Assembly: GCA_013420905.1 (NCBI GenBank)
Contig: JAAXNY010000005.1
Span: 1,922,001 to 1,986,000 of the forward strand
Reading direction: 5' to 3'
Source of the DNA: Collybia mongolica
Taxonomy: Eukaryota; Basidiomycota; Agaricomycetes; Agaricales; Clitocybaceae
Length of the DNA: 64,000 bases
In this document: positions 11,885-22,735 of the stretch, in pieces
How positions within the stretch are numbered: the first letter of the stretch is position 1
Layout of the letters: each line of letters begins with the position of its first letter
Notes under the pieces: generated by a model
Databases searched by the model: none
Told to the model about the DNA's origin: nothing
Seen by the model: the letters and a program-made list of their open reading frames with translations, nothing else
Position numbers and translations under genes: made by a program

Positions 11885-12450
11885 CAGGGCTATTTCAAAT
11901 TTAGGAAACAAAAACAAAAACCAGTATACGTCTTATATGGCAGAAAGACAAGAGGACATTGAAGCGAAGGTGTTGGTAAAATGAGGGACACCAGGTTCGG
12001 CCCAAGGAACAAGGTCTCCAGCCTGTCAAACTGACTTGGTTACTGGAAATGGTGTACCCACGATTCCGGCACTGAATTGCGGATGAATGGTGAGCGCAGA
12101 ACACAGCAGCAATGACATCGGATATCAAGCAAGCACAGCCAGTTCAAAGCAGTGATTGAGTCCGAGGGTTAGCGTTGAGGACAGATTGCAGCTTGAATTG
12201 CTAGGGAGACAACATTTGATAAGAACAAGGAACAGTTCCCATGGGGAAAGCTCCGTCGTTTGTGAGCCTCATGATTGGTTACAACGATGGGTACAATTCA
12301 TGCACATTTCATGTGACGCCTCAAGTTGTCTGAATTATTGATGAACTCCATTGATACAGTACGCTAAGATGGGTATAGAAATGTTGCGGATATCTTTGAA
12401 AAGGTGGGAGGGGAAAATGTGAGTCGCTGCGATAAGCTCTCCACACCACC
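11885..12450. other. gap between tandem paralogues
   Basis: This 566-bp gap separates the two paralogous minus-strand genes and should contain the promoter of paralogue A. No convincing gene or repeat was seen. Confidence 0.4.
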
Positions 12451-13374
12451 TTACGGGCGAACGATGGTCTGTCCAAACTCATGCATCACACCAGATACTT
12501 CTCCAGTCAGTCCTCCTAAAAAAGCCCTCCACGCCTTCTCCCCAGGTTCGAGTTCTAACTCTCCATATTTCCACATGTCGACGTCAATCAACCTCCTTAA
12601 ACCATTTCCACCTCGACCCTTCTTCGATAGCATGTACGTCGGCCACAACCCTCCACCCAACTCTGCCTTGATCTCAAGTTCTATCACGAAAGGCCCATTA
12701 TGCTCAACAGCAACAGCTAGTTGGAAGTGTGATGGAATCCCTCTCTCGCTGCTCTTGTTCTCCTCAATGGTCCAGAAAGCGCGCGACATGTTCTCTCGAA
12801 TAGAGCCAACAATTGACATCGCGTGCATCACAGCTTTCTGGGTCTCCTTTTCCCGCGACGGCTCTATCCCAATGGATGGGCCTCCAAACCCAACCTCTAA
12901 AGGAAGAGCCAGGCTCCACATGAGCCTAGTCTGTTCCTCAGTCCACCCTCCAACACTATGTTGTGGCGCGATCATCACGATCCTCGGATTAAGCCTGCCC
13001 GAAAATGGAGATGGAGATGGCGATGGCGATTTAGTATTAGGACTTGAGCCCGGGGAAGGTGAGGGCGGACTTCTGAAGCGCCAGTCGACTCTGGCGTTTA
13101 CGAATCGTCGTCCCGGAGCTGGGTGGCAGGTTAAATTTAGGATAAGGAGGGAGCGTCGCTCATCCAGCCGTTGGATGGTCGAAAGCTCCGCCGACATGTA
13201 AGAGTCAGATATTTCTATCTCTGTGACAAGGTAGTCAGGTTCGTCTGAAAGCTCTGCTTGCACTCCGGCTTCATGAGATTTGAAGAGCGACCGTGAGCGA
13301 TAGTGGCCCTGGTTTTCAACCAAGGTCATGACGTCCTCCTCGAATCCAATATTGAAAGTGCGTTCTGATTCCAT
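12451..13374 (-). CDS. unknown fungal protein, tandem paralogue B
   Basis: This single exon of 307 residues starts at MESERTFNIGFEED and ends EFGQTIVRP. It is clearly paralogous to the gene at 10943-11884 on the same strand, with matching order of blocks over the whole length (see that entry). Its linker is Ser/Pro-rich with a repeated SPSPSPS tract near residue 120. The pair looks like an old tandem duplication: the proteins have diverged but neither frame is broken. No domain of known function is recognised, and subcellular location cannot be inferred. Confidence 0.75.
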   Translation of the reverse strand: MESERTFNIGFEEDVMTLVENQGHYRSRSLFKSHEAGVQAELSDEPDYLVTEIEISDSYMSAELSTIQRLDERRSLLILNLTCHPAPGRRFVNARVDWRFRSPPSPSPGSSPNTKSPSPSPSPFSGRLNPRIVMIAPQHSVGGWTEEQTRLMWSLALPLEVGFGGPSIGIEPSREKETQKAVMHAMSIVGSIRENMSRAFWTIEENKSSERGIPSHFQLAVAVEHNGPFVIELEIKAELGGGLWPTYMLSKKGRGGNGLRRLIDVDMWKYGELELEPGEKAWRAFLGGLTGEVSGVMHEFGQTIVRP

Positions 13375-14230
13375 TGTAGTGGCGTTAAAGGAGGGAACCT
13401 CCTCTTGTGCTTGTTATATACCAGCAAGGCAAGGATCATTGTGGCTGTGAGTGAGCCAGTTCGGGTCAGCCGTACTTAAAGGTATAGCATCTGTCACAGA
13501 GTCACGTGTAGTGCCTTTCCTTATTTGGTGGGAGCTGCACAGTTCCATCAGCCACCAGTGGCTGTGCACCCAGACTCGATATTTCCCAGCTTCGATAACC
13601 AGCACAGTCCAGCAAGCTCAAGACCGTACACGACGTCCCCATGGCCAAATCAAAAAAGTACCTTTTCAATATCTCCTGAAAACCATTTCCTCATCATTTT
13701 CAGTCATACCAATCACAACCAGTCCGCCAAAGCTCACAGGAATGGTATCAAGAGGCCCAAATCTATGAAGTCGCGTTCGCTGAAGGGTGTATGTGTGTTC
13801 TTTCACCAACTGTAATTCGATCTCATGTCTTTCTTGCTTTGTTTAATCTAGGTTGACGCCAAGGTTTGATTCGATTTGGAACTGTATTTCGGGTTGGGAT
13901 CCTGATAATTTTGGTTCTAGTTCCGCCGAAATGCTAAGCATGCGCTCGCTGGCACAGTACGTCGATTTGAATTCTTTCCCGCCATCCTGTCCTGACGGAC
14001 CTTGCAGATTAGAGCCCGTAAAGAACAAAAGGCAGCAGCATCATGATAGGTCCATTGTTAACGGCGACCCTGGAGGGATATGTGGTCAGAGGGCTGGTAC
14101 AGTTTGATAACACATGCATATGCGAACACTATGCTCTCTTCACTCTTAGAAAGACAAAAAAAAACGATTCAAAAACACTCAAATGCTTTGTCAAAACTAA
14201 GGCGCCTGGGAATTCAATCTTACGATACGA
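13375..14230. other. intergenic region
   Basis: About 856 bp lie between paralogue B and the TFIIIC gene stop. Several open frames of 60-105 codons overlap one another on both strands (13414-14325), with no domain and no consistent splicing. An A-run occurs near 14157. I treat it as non-coding. Confidence 0.4.
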
Positions 14231-16427
14231 TTATCGTGAAGCCTGCAACGTCTTTGCATTTCGATCCAACGTTGCTCTCAAACGCATCGCCTACGTCCGT
14301 CCATGAGTTAGAACATGAGATATAGGAGAAGGAACCCACCGCAGCATCTTCTGGTCTTAGAGCGCCCTTCGCCATGTTGTGTTTCCCGGCCCTCAGTTTG
14401 TGTGCCCTGTTGGAAATCGTAGCTTTTGCTACACCCTCATTGTTGACTAGCAATGCGCTACATTCTTCGTCCGTTGCAGGGTGACCTTCGAGAAGTGAAA
14501 AGAATTTGTGCCGGAGGACCATCTTGATCCGCTCGAAGGCATGCGAGGAATACCATCCATCGCGTTCCTGATGCTGGGATCAGGAGGTGCTCCGGATATG
14601 ATGTTTGTACCTACGTTGCACTCTTCTCGGAGATCATCAGCATCTTCAATCATGGCCTTCAGCATCGGATCGGTAATATCGCATAGCTGGAATGCAGCGG
14701 TTTCTTTTGTGACTGTCTGCCCGTCGAAAATATGCGATCTCCTTTAATATCTCTGTGAGCAACATTTCACCTTCTCACTCGAAGGTAAACAAACCTGCGA
14801 TCCGCCTCCTTTTCTGTTCCTTCCTCCAGTGCCCGTATCTGGATATTGGCTGCCGAACGGTCTTGACGTCGTGTGATTACTGATGGTCTGGCGATGGGAT
14901 GATTGGCGTTGCGGAAGTATAATCGTTGGAAGCTAAACGAAGGACCTTTAATCGCGTGAAACGAGGGGGGGGGGGAGAAACACACTATCGAGCATGGGGG
15001 TCCTTTCGTGGATCATAGCTAAACCGAACTAATGTATCCCGCCAAGGCCCGTCTTGAAACACGTAACACACAAGAGGAAGAAGGACTTTCGAGCTGAGAT
15101 GATTGTGTTCAGTACGTCAAATCTGGCATTAGACGACAAACTTACTTCAAGATCTCGCGCGTCTCTGAGGGTGCCATTTGATTGAACAATGACATACGCG
15201 TCCATACAGGCCGTTCGACAAAAAGCTGAAAACACAGGATTAGGACGACGCGTTGCAACCGTGTGTGGTAAATACTTCTTCAAGCTTCCGAAGAATTTTC
15301 TGGTCTATGAGAGCCCTTCCTTCTTCGACAGCTTGAGGGGGCTTGTCCGGGACCTGAGATTTTATATAAGAATACGGAACATGAAAGGCGAACTAATAGG
15401 TACACACTTGCGCATCGGCAAACATTATACTCGCAGGGCCATACCCCTTCCACCGCATTCTGTTTATTAGACGCTTCTTTTCTTCGCCGGTCTCTTCGTC
15501 AACAGAGGTGGATACCATTGATGCAGTATTCAACTTGAAACTAATAGGAACGAGTTGATTGTTTGAAGTCGCATTTTTACTGGAGTCAACGTACTTGTAT
15601 CCCTGAGGTATCGTTTGACGACTAAAAAGAGGAGGAGGGAAAAGTCGAAGATTACTCTTCATCCTCCCTGATAACGGCTGTGCGCTGGGAGGGCCTGCCA
15701 ACTGGGGGTCAAGGTTAATGTCAATCTCTATGCTGTTATCCGGAGCTTGGCTAGTCGATGGAATCATGTACTCGGCTTTCTCTTCAGGAATAGTATATGA
15801 TCGCAAGGTGTCGACTACCAAGAATTAAGCATTGTCCATTAGTCCATTAAATGAGTCAAGTTCTATAAGGTAAACACACCGTCCATGTTGTCCATCGCAA
15901 CGCGTAGTTTTGACACCGGGTCATTCATATCAGGTTGGTATTGATAGTCAACCATGCCTGAAAAGATATTAGATTTGCCTTGAGATATTCACATTCGTCT
16001 CTTCACTTCGAAATCGCGCAGTCTTTGATATCACTCCCACTGCCTCGACTGTATACTCTCCAAGAACACCTTCCTCCATTGCATCATCCGTCGTCCTTTT
16101 TCGCTTCCTCTTAACAACTTTCAGGAGGATATTGTTCGTGGCTACGACATCTCCCGGGACAGGATGCGCAAATGGCTGACCGGGTCTCAATGCGAGTTCC
16201 AACAGAGCTTCTGTTTTAGAAGCTGTGCGTTTGAAGGCATTATCAATACTGGTCTGTCCACCCAGATTCCTCACAGCAAGTGGCACAGATGTAGCCTTTA
16301 CGTAACCGGGATACTCGATGGAATAAAATGGAGTTTGAGGAAGAGACCTTTCAGGCGCTGCTGAGAAGGGAGTTGTACCATGGTCAGGGAGAGAATTTAG
16401 CTCCAATGCCGACGATGAAGAATCCAT
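14231..16427 (-). CDS. TFC1: TFIIIC subunit 5 / tau95-like (Tfc1/Sfc1)
   Basis: This is a subunit of RNA polymerase III factor TFIIIC, which binds the A box of tRNA genes. Nine introns are predicted. The conserved N-terminal block FYSIEYPGYVKAT is followed by LRPGQPFAHPVPGD and LLKVVKRKRKR. After splicing come SMVDYQYQPDMNDP, LFVERPVWTRMSLFNQM, YVFQDGPWRDTLVRFSYDPR, FQRLYFRNANHPIARPSV, HIFDGQTVTKETAAFQLCDI and ERDGWYSSHAFERIKMVLRH, each crossing or flanking a splice that restores a family motif. The gene ends LRATLDRNAKTLQASR with TAA at 14231-14233. The intron at about 14932-14985 carries an 11-bp C run on the coding strand. No frame breaks remain once introns are removed. Confidence 0.88.
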
Positions 16428-16592
16428 TTAGAAGTACAGGATGAAGTAAGAGGTAGAGACTTGTAGGGAGTATCTCCTCCACTGCTAAAAGTGCGACGCC
16501 AATCTGGATGTGTCGTCACGTGCGCCTGAAGCACACTAAACTCATCCTCTGAAGAAATTTGTCTCCGATGGCTGCTGAGCTTGCAACAAATT

Positions 16593-17129
16593 CTACTTGT
16601 TGTCTATGTCTTTCTTGAGGCTCATCAATTCATCCATTACGTCCTATACCAGAGAGTTGTATTCTATCCCGACAGAAGGAAATAGTTAACCACATACCTT
16701 AGAACCAAAATCTACACCAGCTTTCTTCATCTCTTCTGACACTCGCTTTAACGTTGCCCGGAACTCTGACTTTGCGGCCAATTTCATCATCTGCAAGGCG
16801 GAGGGTTGTTTGCCTCCCGCCAAGTCGACACCTGTCTGACGTTTAGGTAGCTCCCCTGAGAAGCCTCACACAACATTCATACCTGCCTCGTCTAATGTCT
16901 TTGCTAAATCCTGCAGGGCTGATATTGCCTCAGGGTGGTTTACGAGTTTCTTGAATATTGTTGTTTTCTGAAAAGCGGCTTGGAATGTGGTCAAGTTGCT
17001 TGGAATCGCAGCCGGGCACAGAGTCACCGAGAAGGAGCGTTGACATTTAGGAAAATACTGGTATGAAACGGGAGCTGGTGGTCGGACACTCCTAAGAATG
17101 GCAGCTGCGAGAAATCGTGAAGGAGACAT
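16593..17129 (-). CDS. small mitochondrial protein, unknown
   Basis: There are three exons. The N-terminus MSPSRFLAAAILRSVRPPAP is a good mitochondrial presequence: basic, with no acidic residues. The mature part has a helical segment (TFQAAFQKTTIFKKLVNHPE) and, after an intron joining AG to VDLAGGK, another (LQMMKLAAKSEFRATLKRVS). The last exon reads DVMDELMSLKKDIDNK. The length of about 145 residues and helical makeup fit small matrix or inner-membrane factors, but the family is not identified. It starts only about 99 bp from the PSF3 start on the opposite strand. Confidence 0.7.
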
Positions 17130-17228
17130 GACGGTCGAAGGAATAGCTTATCCGTGGGAATATTATGCGAGAGCACATAGTCGCGTCGACGCGACTCGCT
17201 TGTCGCTTGAGTTGATCAATCCATTGGC

Positions 17229-18117
17229 ATGGAATTTGACTACTTCTCTATTGATGCAATCCTCGCAGAAAACCAGGTAACCTATTGTGCCATGCTGCCT
17301 ATTTCGCGACATTCAACTTCGGAGCCCAGAAACTCCAATGTAATTTCAATCGCGAGATCCCCGGCATGGGACATTTGGGAGGTGGCTCAGAACGCGATGC
17401 AAGTCCTTATCATTCATTACGCGATTGATCAGTTTGTGACGCGGATATGTAGATCGTAGTGGGGAGTAAGATACAACTTCCTTACTGGCTTGCCAATACA
17501 ATCCTCCTATCGTCTGTTTGCCCATGTCCTTTTCCCAATACTTCATCTTACCCGTACCAGGACTTGGGCCGATATCAATATCCCAGTCCCCTTCGGAGCT
17601 AGAGTCCGCAACGCTCTCCTTGCGGACGCTCGGAGTGTTCGATTATCCGGCCTCGTAGGAGCGGGTGGCCTGTGGTATGGGTTTGGCAAGACCATAATGG
17701 ACATGTGGGTGAATTTCAAACAGGAGAATCAACAGTTCTGACCGTTTAGAATAAGGGTGTTGGATGAGCAAGCGAATGAGCTATCGAATATGCTAAGAAC
17801 TGTGAGTACTACAGTCCATCGCCTCCAAGTCCTTCGCACATAATTTCCCTTAAGACCTTCAGGGACCGACTTGTTGAAATTATCGATCAAGCGCAACACT
17901 TTGCCGCCCTTGGACCGGCAGGAGGTAGTGGATCGACTGGAGATGCTGCGCAGGCATTTAGGGAAGGCCTTGACGCGTCTGAGAGGGAAAGTACGTGGTT
18001 GGTTTCGATTATGCGTGCCTTATATTGGCTGATCGAATTACAGTCTTTGCGTTGGCTCAGGAGAGTACGAAGAGGACAAAACGCTGGTATGAAGAAAGTG
18101 ACAAGCCCAGACGATAG
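17229..18117 (+). CDS. PSF3: GINS complex subunit Psf3
   Basis: This is part of the CMG (Cdc45-MCM-GINS) replicative helicase. Seven exons are predicted. The start MEFDYFSIDAILAENQ is the conserved Psf3 N-terminus. IPGMGHLGGGSERD follows, then IQLPYWLANTILLS, TWADINIPVPFGARVRNALL, DARSVRLS, WYGFGKTIMD and TFRDRLVEIIDQAQHFAALG. The end is FALAQESTKRTKRWYEESDK. Intron 2 (17399-17452) uses a GC donor (GCAAGT), needed to join GGGSERD to the next exon. The stop is only 39 bp from the PKR1 stop on the other strand, so the 3' UTRs must overlap or be very short. Confidence 0.9.
17399..17452 (+). other. GC-AG intron in PSF3
   Basis: This 54-nt intron starts GCAAGT after the Asp codon of GGGSERD and ends TGTAG. 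Splicing keeps frame into IVVGSKIQLPYWLA, as expected for Psf3. No GT donor nearby gives a conserved join. Confidence 0.75.
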
Positions 18118-18156
18118 GATCAATCCCGAGGTTCGTATGTTCCCCATTCCCAGGGC

Positions 18157-18500
18157 CTATAAGTCCTTCGCATCCTCTCTTCTCTCTCGTCCGTCCGTAA
18201 CCATTGGGGTTTTCTGAAGCTCATTGACAAACCTGTTTTGTATGTACATTGATCAGACCAAATGTATAGAGTGAAATATCTTATGTACCATTTTACACTG
18301 GCCCAGAGCCCAAGCTCAATCCCCATGAGGACGAACATATGTGGGTTACCAGAAGTTAGGTATGCCAAACCGAGGAGCACGCAGAAAAGGGTAGCAAATG
18401 CTCCATCGAGAATGGCCAAGAATGTAGGGTTCAGAGATGATCCTGGCTTCAAAATAGTGGAGAAAAAGGTTTCTTCATTTTCTTCAATCCCGGACGCCAT
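18157..18500 (-). CDS. PKR1: V-ATPase assembly factor Pkr1
   Basis: This is a small ER membrane protein that helps assemble the V-type ATPase Vo sector. Exons are 18500-18289 and 18232-18157, giving about 95 residues. The family core FFSTILKPGSSLNPTFLAIL is followed by two membrane segments (about residues 28-50 and 55-72) containing HMFVLMGIELGLWASVKW. The 56-nt intron (18233-18288) splits the Trp codon and joins to FVNELQKTPM. Unspliced, the frame would continue into unrelated sequence to 18120. It is convergent with PSF3. Confidence 0.88.
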
Positions 18501-18618
18501 GGTGGCAAGGGGGCAAGCCTAAGGTCCAGCTGACGTAATGTGACGAAGTTTAAAGTCCATTCTTCTTAAGAGACTACAAGATGGGTGAAACATAGGAAGT
18601 TGGTAGTATATTATAGAT

Positions 18619-20625
18619 CTAGCCCAGATATTCCAGCACACCCTCTATGGTGGGTCTGGCTCTGGGGTTTCCCACCCAGCATGCACACAACAAATTCCAA
18701 AGTTTTTCATCAAGCCCTCGTTCAATCACACGAGGAGCCATTGGCCGCTGTGGGCCCTCGCCTTTCTGTGACTTAATTACAACTTCTGTAGCATGTCTTA
18801 TATAGCTGTAAGGTTGTTGATGGGTCAATACCTAGTTCAATATTAGTTACCAGTAAAGGAACTGTCAGAAGCAGAACTCACCTCCAACACAGTCATGCCA
18901 TAGGCGTAGATATCAGAACTAGGAGAAATTGTACCTGACCCAACACAAACCTCCGGCGCAAACCACCTGTAGGACTGCACAACACCGTGGCTTTGCGTGA
19001 ATGGGATTCCACTAATGTCCTCGACGATCTACGTGATAACGTGAATGGGATACCAAACGCCAAATTGTCAGTGAATTACCTGGGAAACCCCAAAGTCAGC
19101 AAGGAGAGGGTCTCCTTCATCGTTGATATAAATATTTTCCTGCATTATTATGTTGGTGGGTTGTCCTCGGCCAAAGGCGAAAGTTACGAACGGCCCGAAT
19201 GACACCATGCACTATCGGTGGTTTCATGGTGCAATGGAGGAAATATACTCCATCAGCAATGGACTTGATCTAGTATCCCAATAAATAGCAGTCGCGATAC
19301 AGATGCATCCCCACGAACCATTCGAATGTAATTGACTGAGCGATCATAAGCTTTCACATAGTCAAGCACGTTGCCGTTTTTTTGCCACGGACTAATCATG
19401 TACCTGGAGCAAGACTGAGCCAATGACACGAAAAAACTGGCAAAACTGGGTACGGGTATGGCCCTTCGTCTTGAGAGAATCCGTAGAAGGGAAGAATGTG
19501 TTTTCCACGATCAAGGTTCCAGATTTCTGCCCAAATTTTCACTTCTCTTTTAAACCGCTAAGTAGGCATCTCATCAGTCATAAGTCGTCAAGTTAAATTC
19601 AAGGGGTTCCTGACTTACCCGGAGGCTATCTTCATTCGCATCCACAACACGGAGACTCTTGATGTAAACTCGCTCATTTCCAAGGTACAGGCCCTCATAG
19701 ATATCCATAGCATTGGTCCATTTGATAGGCTGGTCTCCGATTCGTTTGACCTCACCAGATTTCAGATGAAGGTTAGGCATAAGCTCGCCAGACATTTTTT
19801 GGAGTTTCCATAGATTGGTGGAAATACCAGTGTGTTGACGCTGAGCTGTTTCTTTATTTTCAGCAAGGAGCTACATCGCTCAAACATAAGCTAAAGCAAT
19901 CTAAAATATGACATGGGTAGATTACCATCTGCATCATTTGCATCAACTGGCGCGTCATATCAATATTGACATCCATTTTTTGATCCAAAGCTCCACTTGT
20001 AATGGTCTGAGTGTTCCTCATTTCAGAGAGGTAGTCCATTAGATCAATGTGATCGCGCTTCGTACTGGCAGCAAAATTCTCAGCCCAAGCACTCAGTTCC
20101 ATTTGGGTACTGAGCTAACAAGCCTGTTCATAAGTAACCCACAGAGGCAGGTGTAAGAATATGACTTGCCTGGAACCTAATCAAGCAATCATCTATTTCT
20201 GCAAGGCAGTGCTCTATCTCTGTGGATATTTCCTTCTGTCTCGTAAATCCCGGGATTTTTCTAATATGCACCCAACCATCCATTCTTGTCTGAATGTCTA
20301 ATAAACATCTGAGTGAAGTACATATTTAGATATGCAACAAAATCAACATCAAGGTTTACTCATACATTACAGATTTATCAACAATCTCAGCCATGTTTCC
20401 AAGAGTGTCGCCCTTGTATCCCTCTCTCAGCGCAATAACGAATGAGTGACACCGGTCCCGAAGATGTCGGGCCGCGTTTCTTGGGATAATTTCCGTTACA
20501 ACAGGAAGGCCCCCGAACCGAAAATCTACTCACCGATTGTGTGTAATATTTTCACACAAGTCCATGATAGAAATAAGGAGCTCGACCGCGGGGTAAAGTC
20601 CAGGGATGGGACTGAACTCAGCCAT
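18619..20625 (-). CDS. kinase-like protein with N-terminal helical bundle (MLKL-like layout)
   Basis: The predicted protein is about 490 residues in 11 exons. Residues 1-180 are almost all helix, with no Pro-rich linkers: [59 protein letters not shown] and [19 protein letters not shown]. The spacing resembles the MLKL/Cbl-N type adaptor bundle found on fungal TKL kinases. Residues ~225-490 form a kinase fold. VYIK (ATP-binding Lys), an alpha-C Glu in [18 protein letters not shown] and RWFAPEV are present. The Gly-rich loop is not recognisable, and the catalytic loop reads HGVIRAEN, with Val where HRD has Asp. It is therefore probably a pseudokinase. One intron (20115-20169) has a GC donor. 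A death or signalling role is inference only. Confidence 0.75.
20115..20169 (-). other. GC-AG intron in the kinase-like gene
   Basis: This 55-nt intron starts GCAAGT after the codon for the Gln in LIRFQ and ends GTTAG before [10 protein letters not shown]. Reading through meets a stop within the intron. Both flanking exons are open and helical in character. Confidence 0.6.
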
Positions 20626-21485
20626 GATCTGAGCGGCTGTCTTCCCTAATGAGATGGTGAGTTGTGCGGCAGGACCCATTGTCGAGTCACGTTGCGTCTG
20701 CCCTCGAGTTGTGGGGTTGTAGAGGAATTGCGCAAAAGCTGTCCACGGGATAATCTGTCATGGTTGACTATATAAAGTATTTGATGCTGTGCATAAACGC
20801 TGTAAGTGACCCGAAGGGTAAATCCAGTGGCGACCAAGGGGTCAGGTGGTTCAACACAAAATTCGCGATCACGTGCTAACGCACGAATTCCGACTCGAGT
20901 TTATGCAAAGAGAATCGGGTCCGAGAGCGTTAGATCTGCAAAAAAGACGCGAATCTACACTCCAAGGTAAATATCAACAACCTCAAACCACTAGTGTCCC
21001 CCCTCAAGGCACTCAAATCCGAGCTTACACAAACGCGCCACCGCCCGTTTGTAGATGTTTTGATTAATGGACATCGCGGAAATTCGCAGGTAAGGACAGC
21101 ACAACGCACAACTTCTCAAGTCTAACTGCGACTTCAATGCAACTGTCGTGAGCCTTCCATGCCCCCATTGCCCATGGATTCGAGCCACCAGGCTCAATCG
21201 CGGCCGGTAAGCTATGAAAAAGTGGAGCCAAACTGCCACGGATGAAGGATATTCGAGGGCTTACCGCTCCTCAACCTCAAACATCCAACGGAGTTATTGG
21301 GATCTTTCAGGTAGACTAATGCCCCGAACGAAGCGCATCATACGGGAAACTATTCAGATATTCACAGGTTGTCGTTACCGTTCCTTCATCACCATCAGGA
21401 CCTCCCAGAATGCAATCTTGTCTCAGAATAGGACGCCTGGCATGCCGTGGCAGAATTGTTTGATTTCTGGGATCGTACACAAGAT
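20626..21485. other. intergenic region upstream of the halogenase relic
   Basis: About 860 bp follow the kinase-like gene start. There are short overlapping open frames only. No domain, TATA box or repeat was recognised. Confidence 0.4.
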
Positions 21486-22735
21486 CTAGGCATTAGAGGT
21501 GGTCTAGCTGGATTGTTTATATCGCTGTTTTGACAAGGGAGAGCTTTGAGGTTACCCATTTCGAGGTCACTAAATTTATGTATTTTCGCTATTGTCCCCA
21601 CATACCTTCCGCTCTTACATATTGTCAGATATCGCGTTGGCGGAAGCATGTTTCCGCCTCAAGTCCCTTTGATATCCACTCTAGCAGACGAAAGTTAAGG
21701 AGCCCTGGACTTGTGGATTCAGATCCAGGGTTGGCGGCTTATCGCCTCTGCTTTAACAAAAAGGTCCGCAAACTTAACCAACATGGACGGGAATAGTGAG
21801 AACGTACAAATGGCTTTCCTTATTTTTGACTTGCGTTCTAGACCCTCGACAAGTACTTATTTCTTTTTATGTGAATTCAATTCGTTTGTTAATGAGAGTG
21901 GATGGAGGTGTTTCGTCCCTCCACGTAGACATTTTCATCCTACCAACTGCTTTTGACCGATAGATACCCCAAATACCAGCCGAACCGCCACCGACAACTT
22001 ACCAGTAACTTTGAGAAGGCCGCTGGTCCCACTTCAAAGTGTGGAATCGTTCTCTGAGTGGTCGCCGCCTTGGGCAGCTGGAGCTCCTCCTGTGCCTCTG
22101 GCCCTGCGACTCAAAGATATTCGTATAAAGCGCTATCTAGATTGGATCGTCTCATTATCTTCGGCGGCTACTGTCTCCAATCCGAGGTATTGTACACCAT
22201 ACTAGAGTTTTCTCCGCATATCCACGGTATGGAAGCTTTTGGCCCTCGTTTAATTCTATTAATGTGCTTGACATTGGTTTTCCGTTTTAGTTAATTATGC
22301 TGAATGTATATGCGTTCTCAGGCTGCGGGGCAACTCCCCGACACGGAGGAAGATCGCCGCTTATTCAGATTTGAAAGTAATTCCTTGAATGATATTGATT
22401 TCTGCCTATAATTATTCATAAATGTAGGAATGTAGGAAAATCTTGAACCGAAGATGAACTTCGGGAGACAGTGGACTTATCATAGTTTCGAGTGCCGTGT
22501 GGTACCAACCTTTGATGGTTAGATATCTGCTGAGATACACGAAGTAATCCCTACGTGACTCAGTCTGCACATGATACCTCTTATGGCAACCATCAACCCA
22601 TCTATACGCATGCCCATGCATTACCTATTAGGCTTCAATACAAGAACACTTGAAAGCTTGTCAATCAAACGTAACACTGCATGGAGTTGTCACACAGCTG
22701 GAGCGCGTGGTCACAGCGGAGTGGTTCTGACGCCA
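21486..22735 (+). pseudogene. decayed flavin-dependent halogenase copy
   Basis: This stretch aligns base by base, in order, with the intact halogenase downstream. About 21491-21513 matches the FAD-motif exon (24631-24653), 21547-21577 matches 24687-24718, and 21637-21650 matches the HIGESM region (24782-24795). About 21771-21800 still spells KLNQHGRE (24945-24972), and 21891-21925 keeps ESGW..FVP (25596-25630). Near 22015-22060 it matches 25733-25780, 22628-22672 matches 26698-26745, and the last block near 22700-22735 matches the C-terminal exon. Stops, lost splice sites and missing blocks (notably the region encoding residues after KREG) leave no usable frame. It is an old tandem copy. Confidence 0.8.

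Noticed and set aside
21486..22735. Possible functional second halogenase
   Set aside because: Multiple stops and missing blocks relative to the intact copy leave no usable frame.
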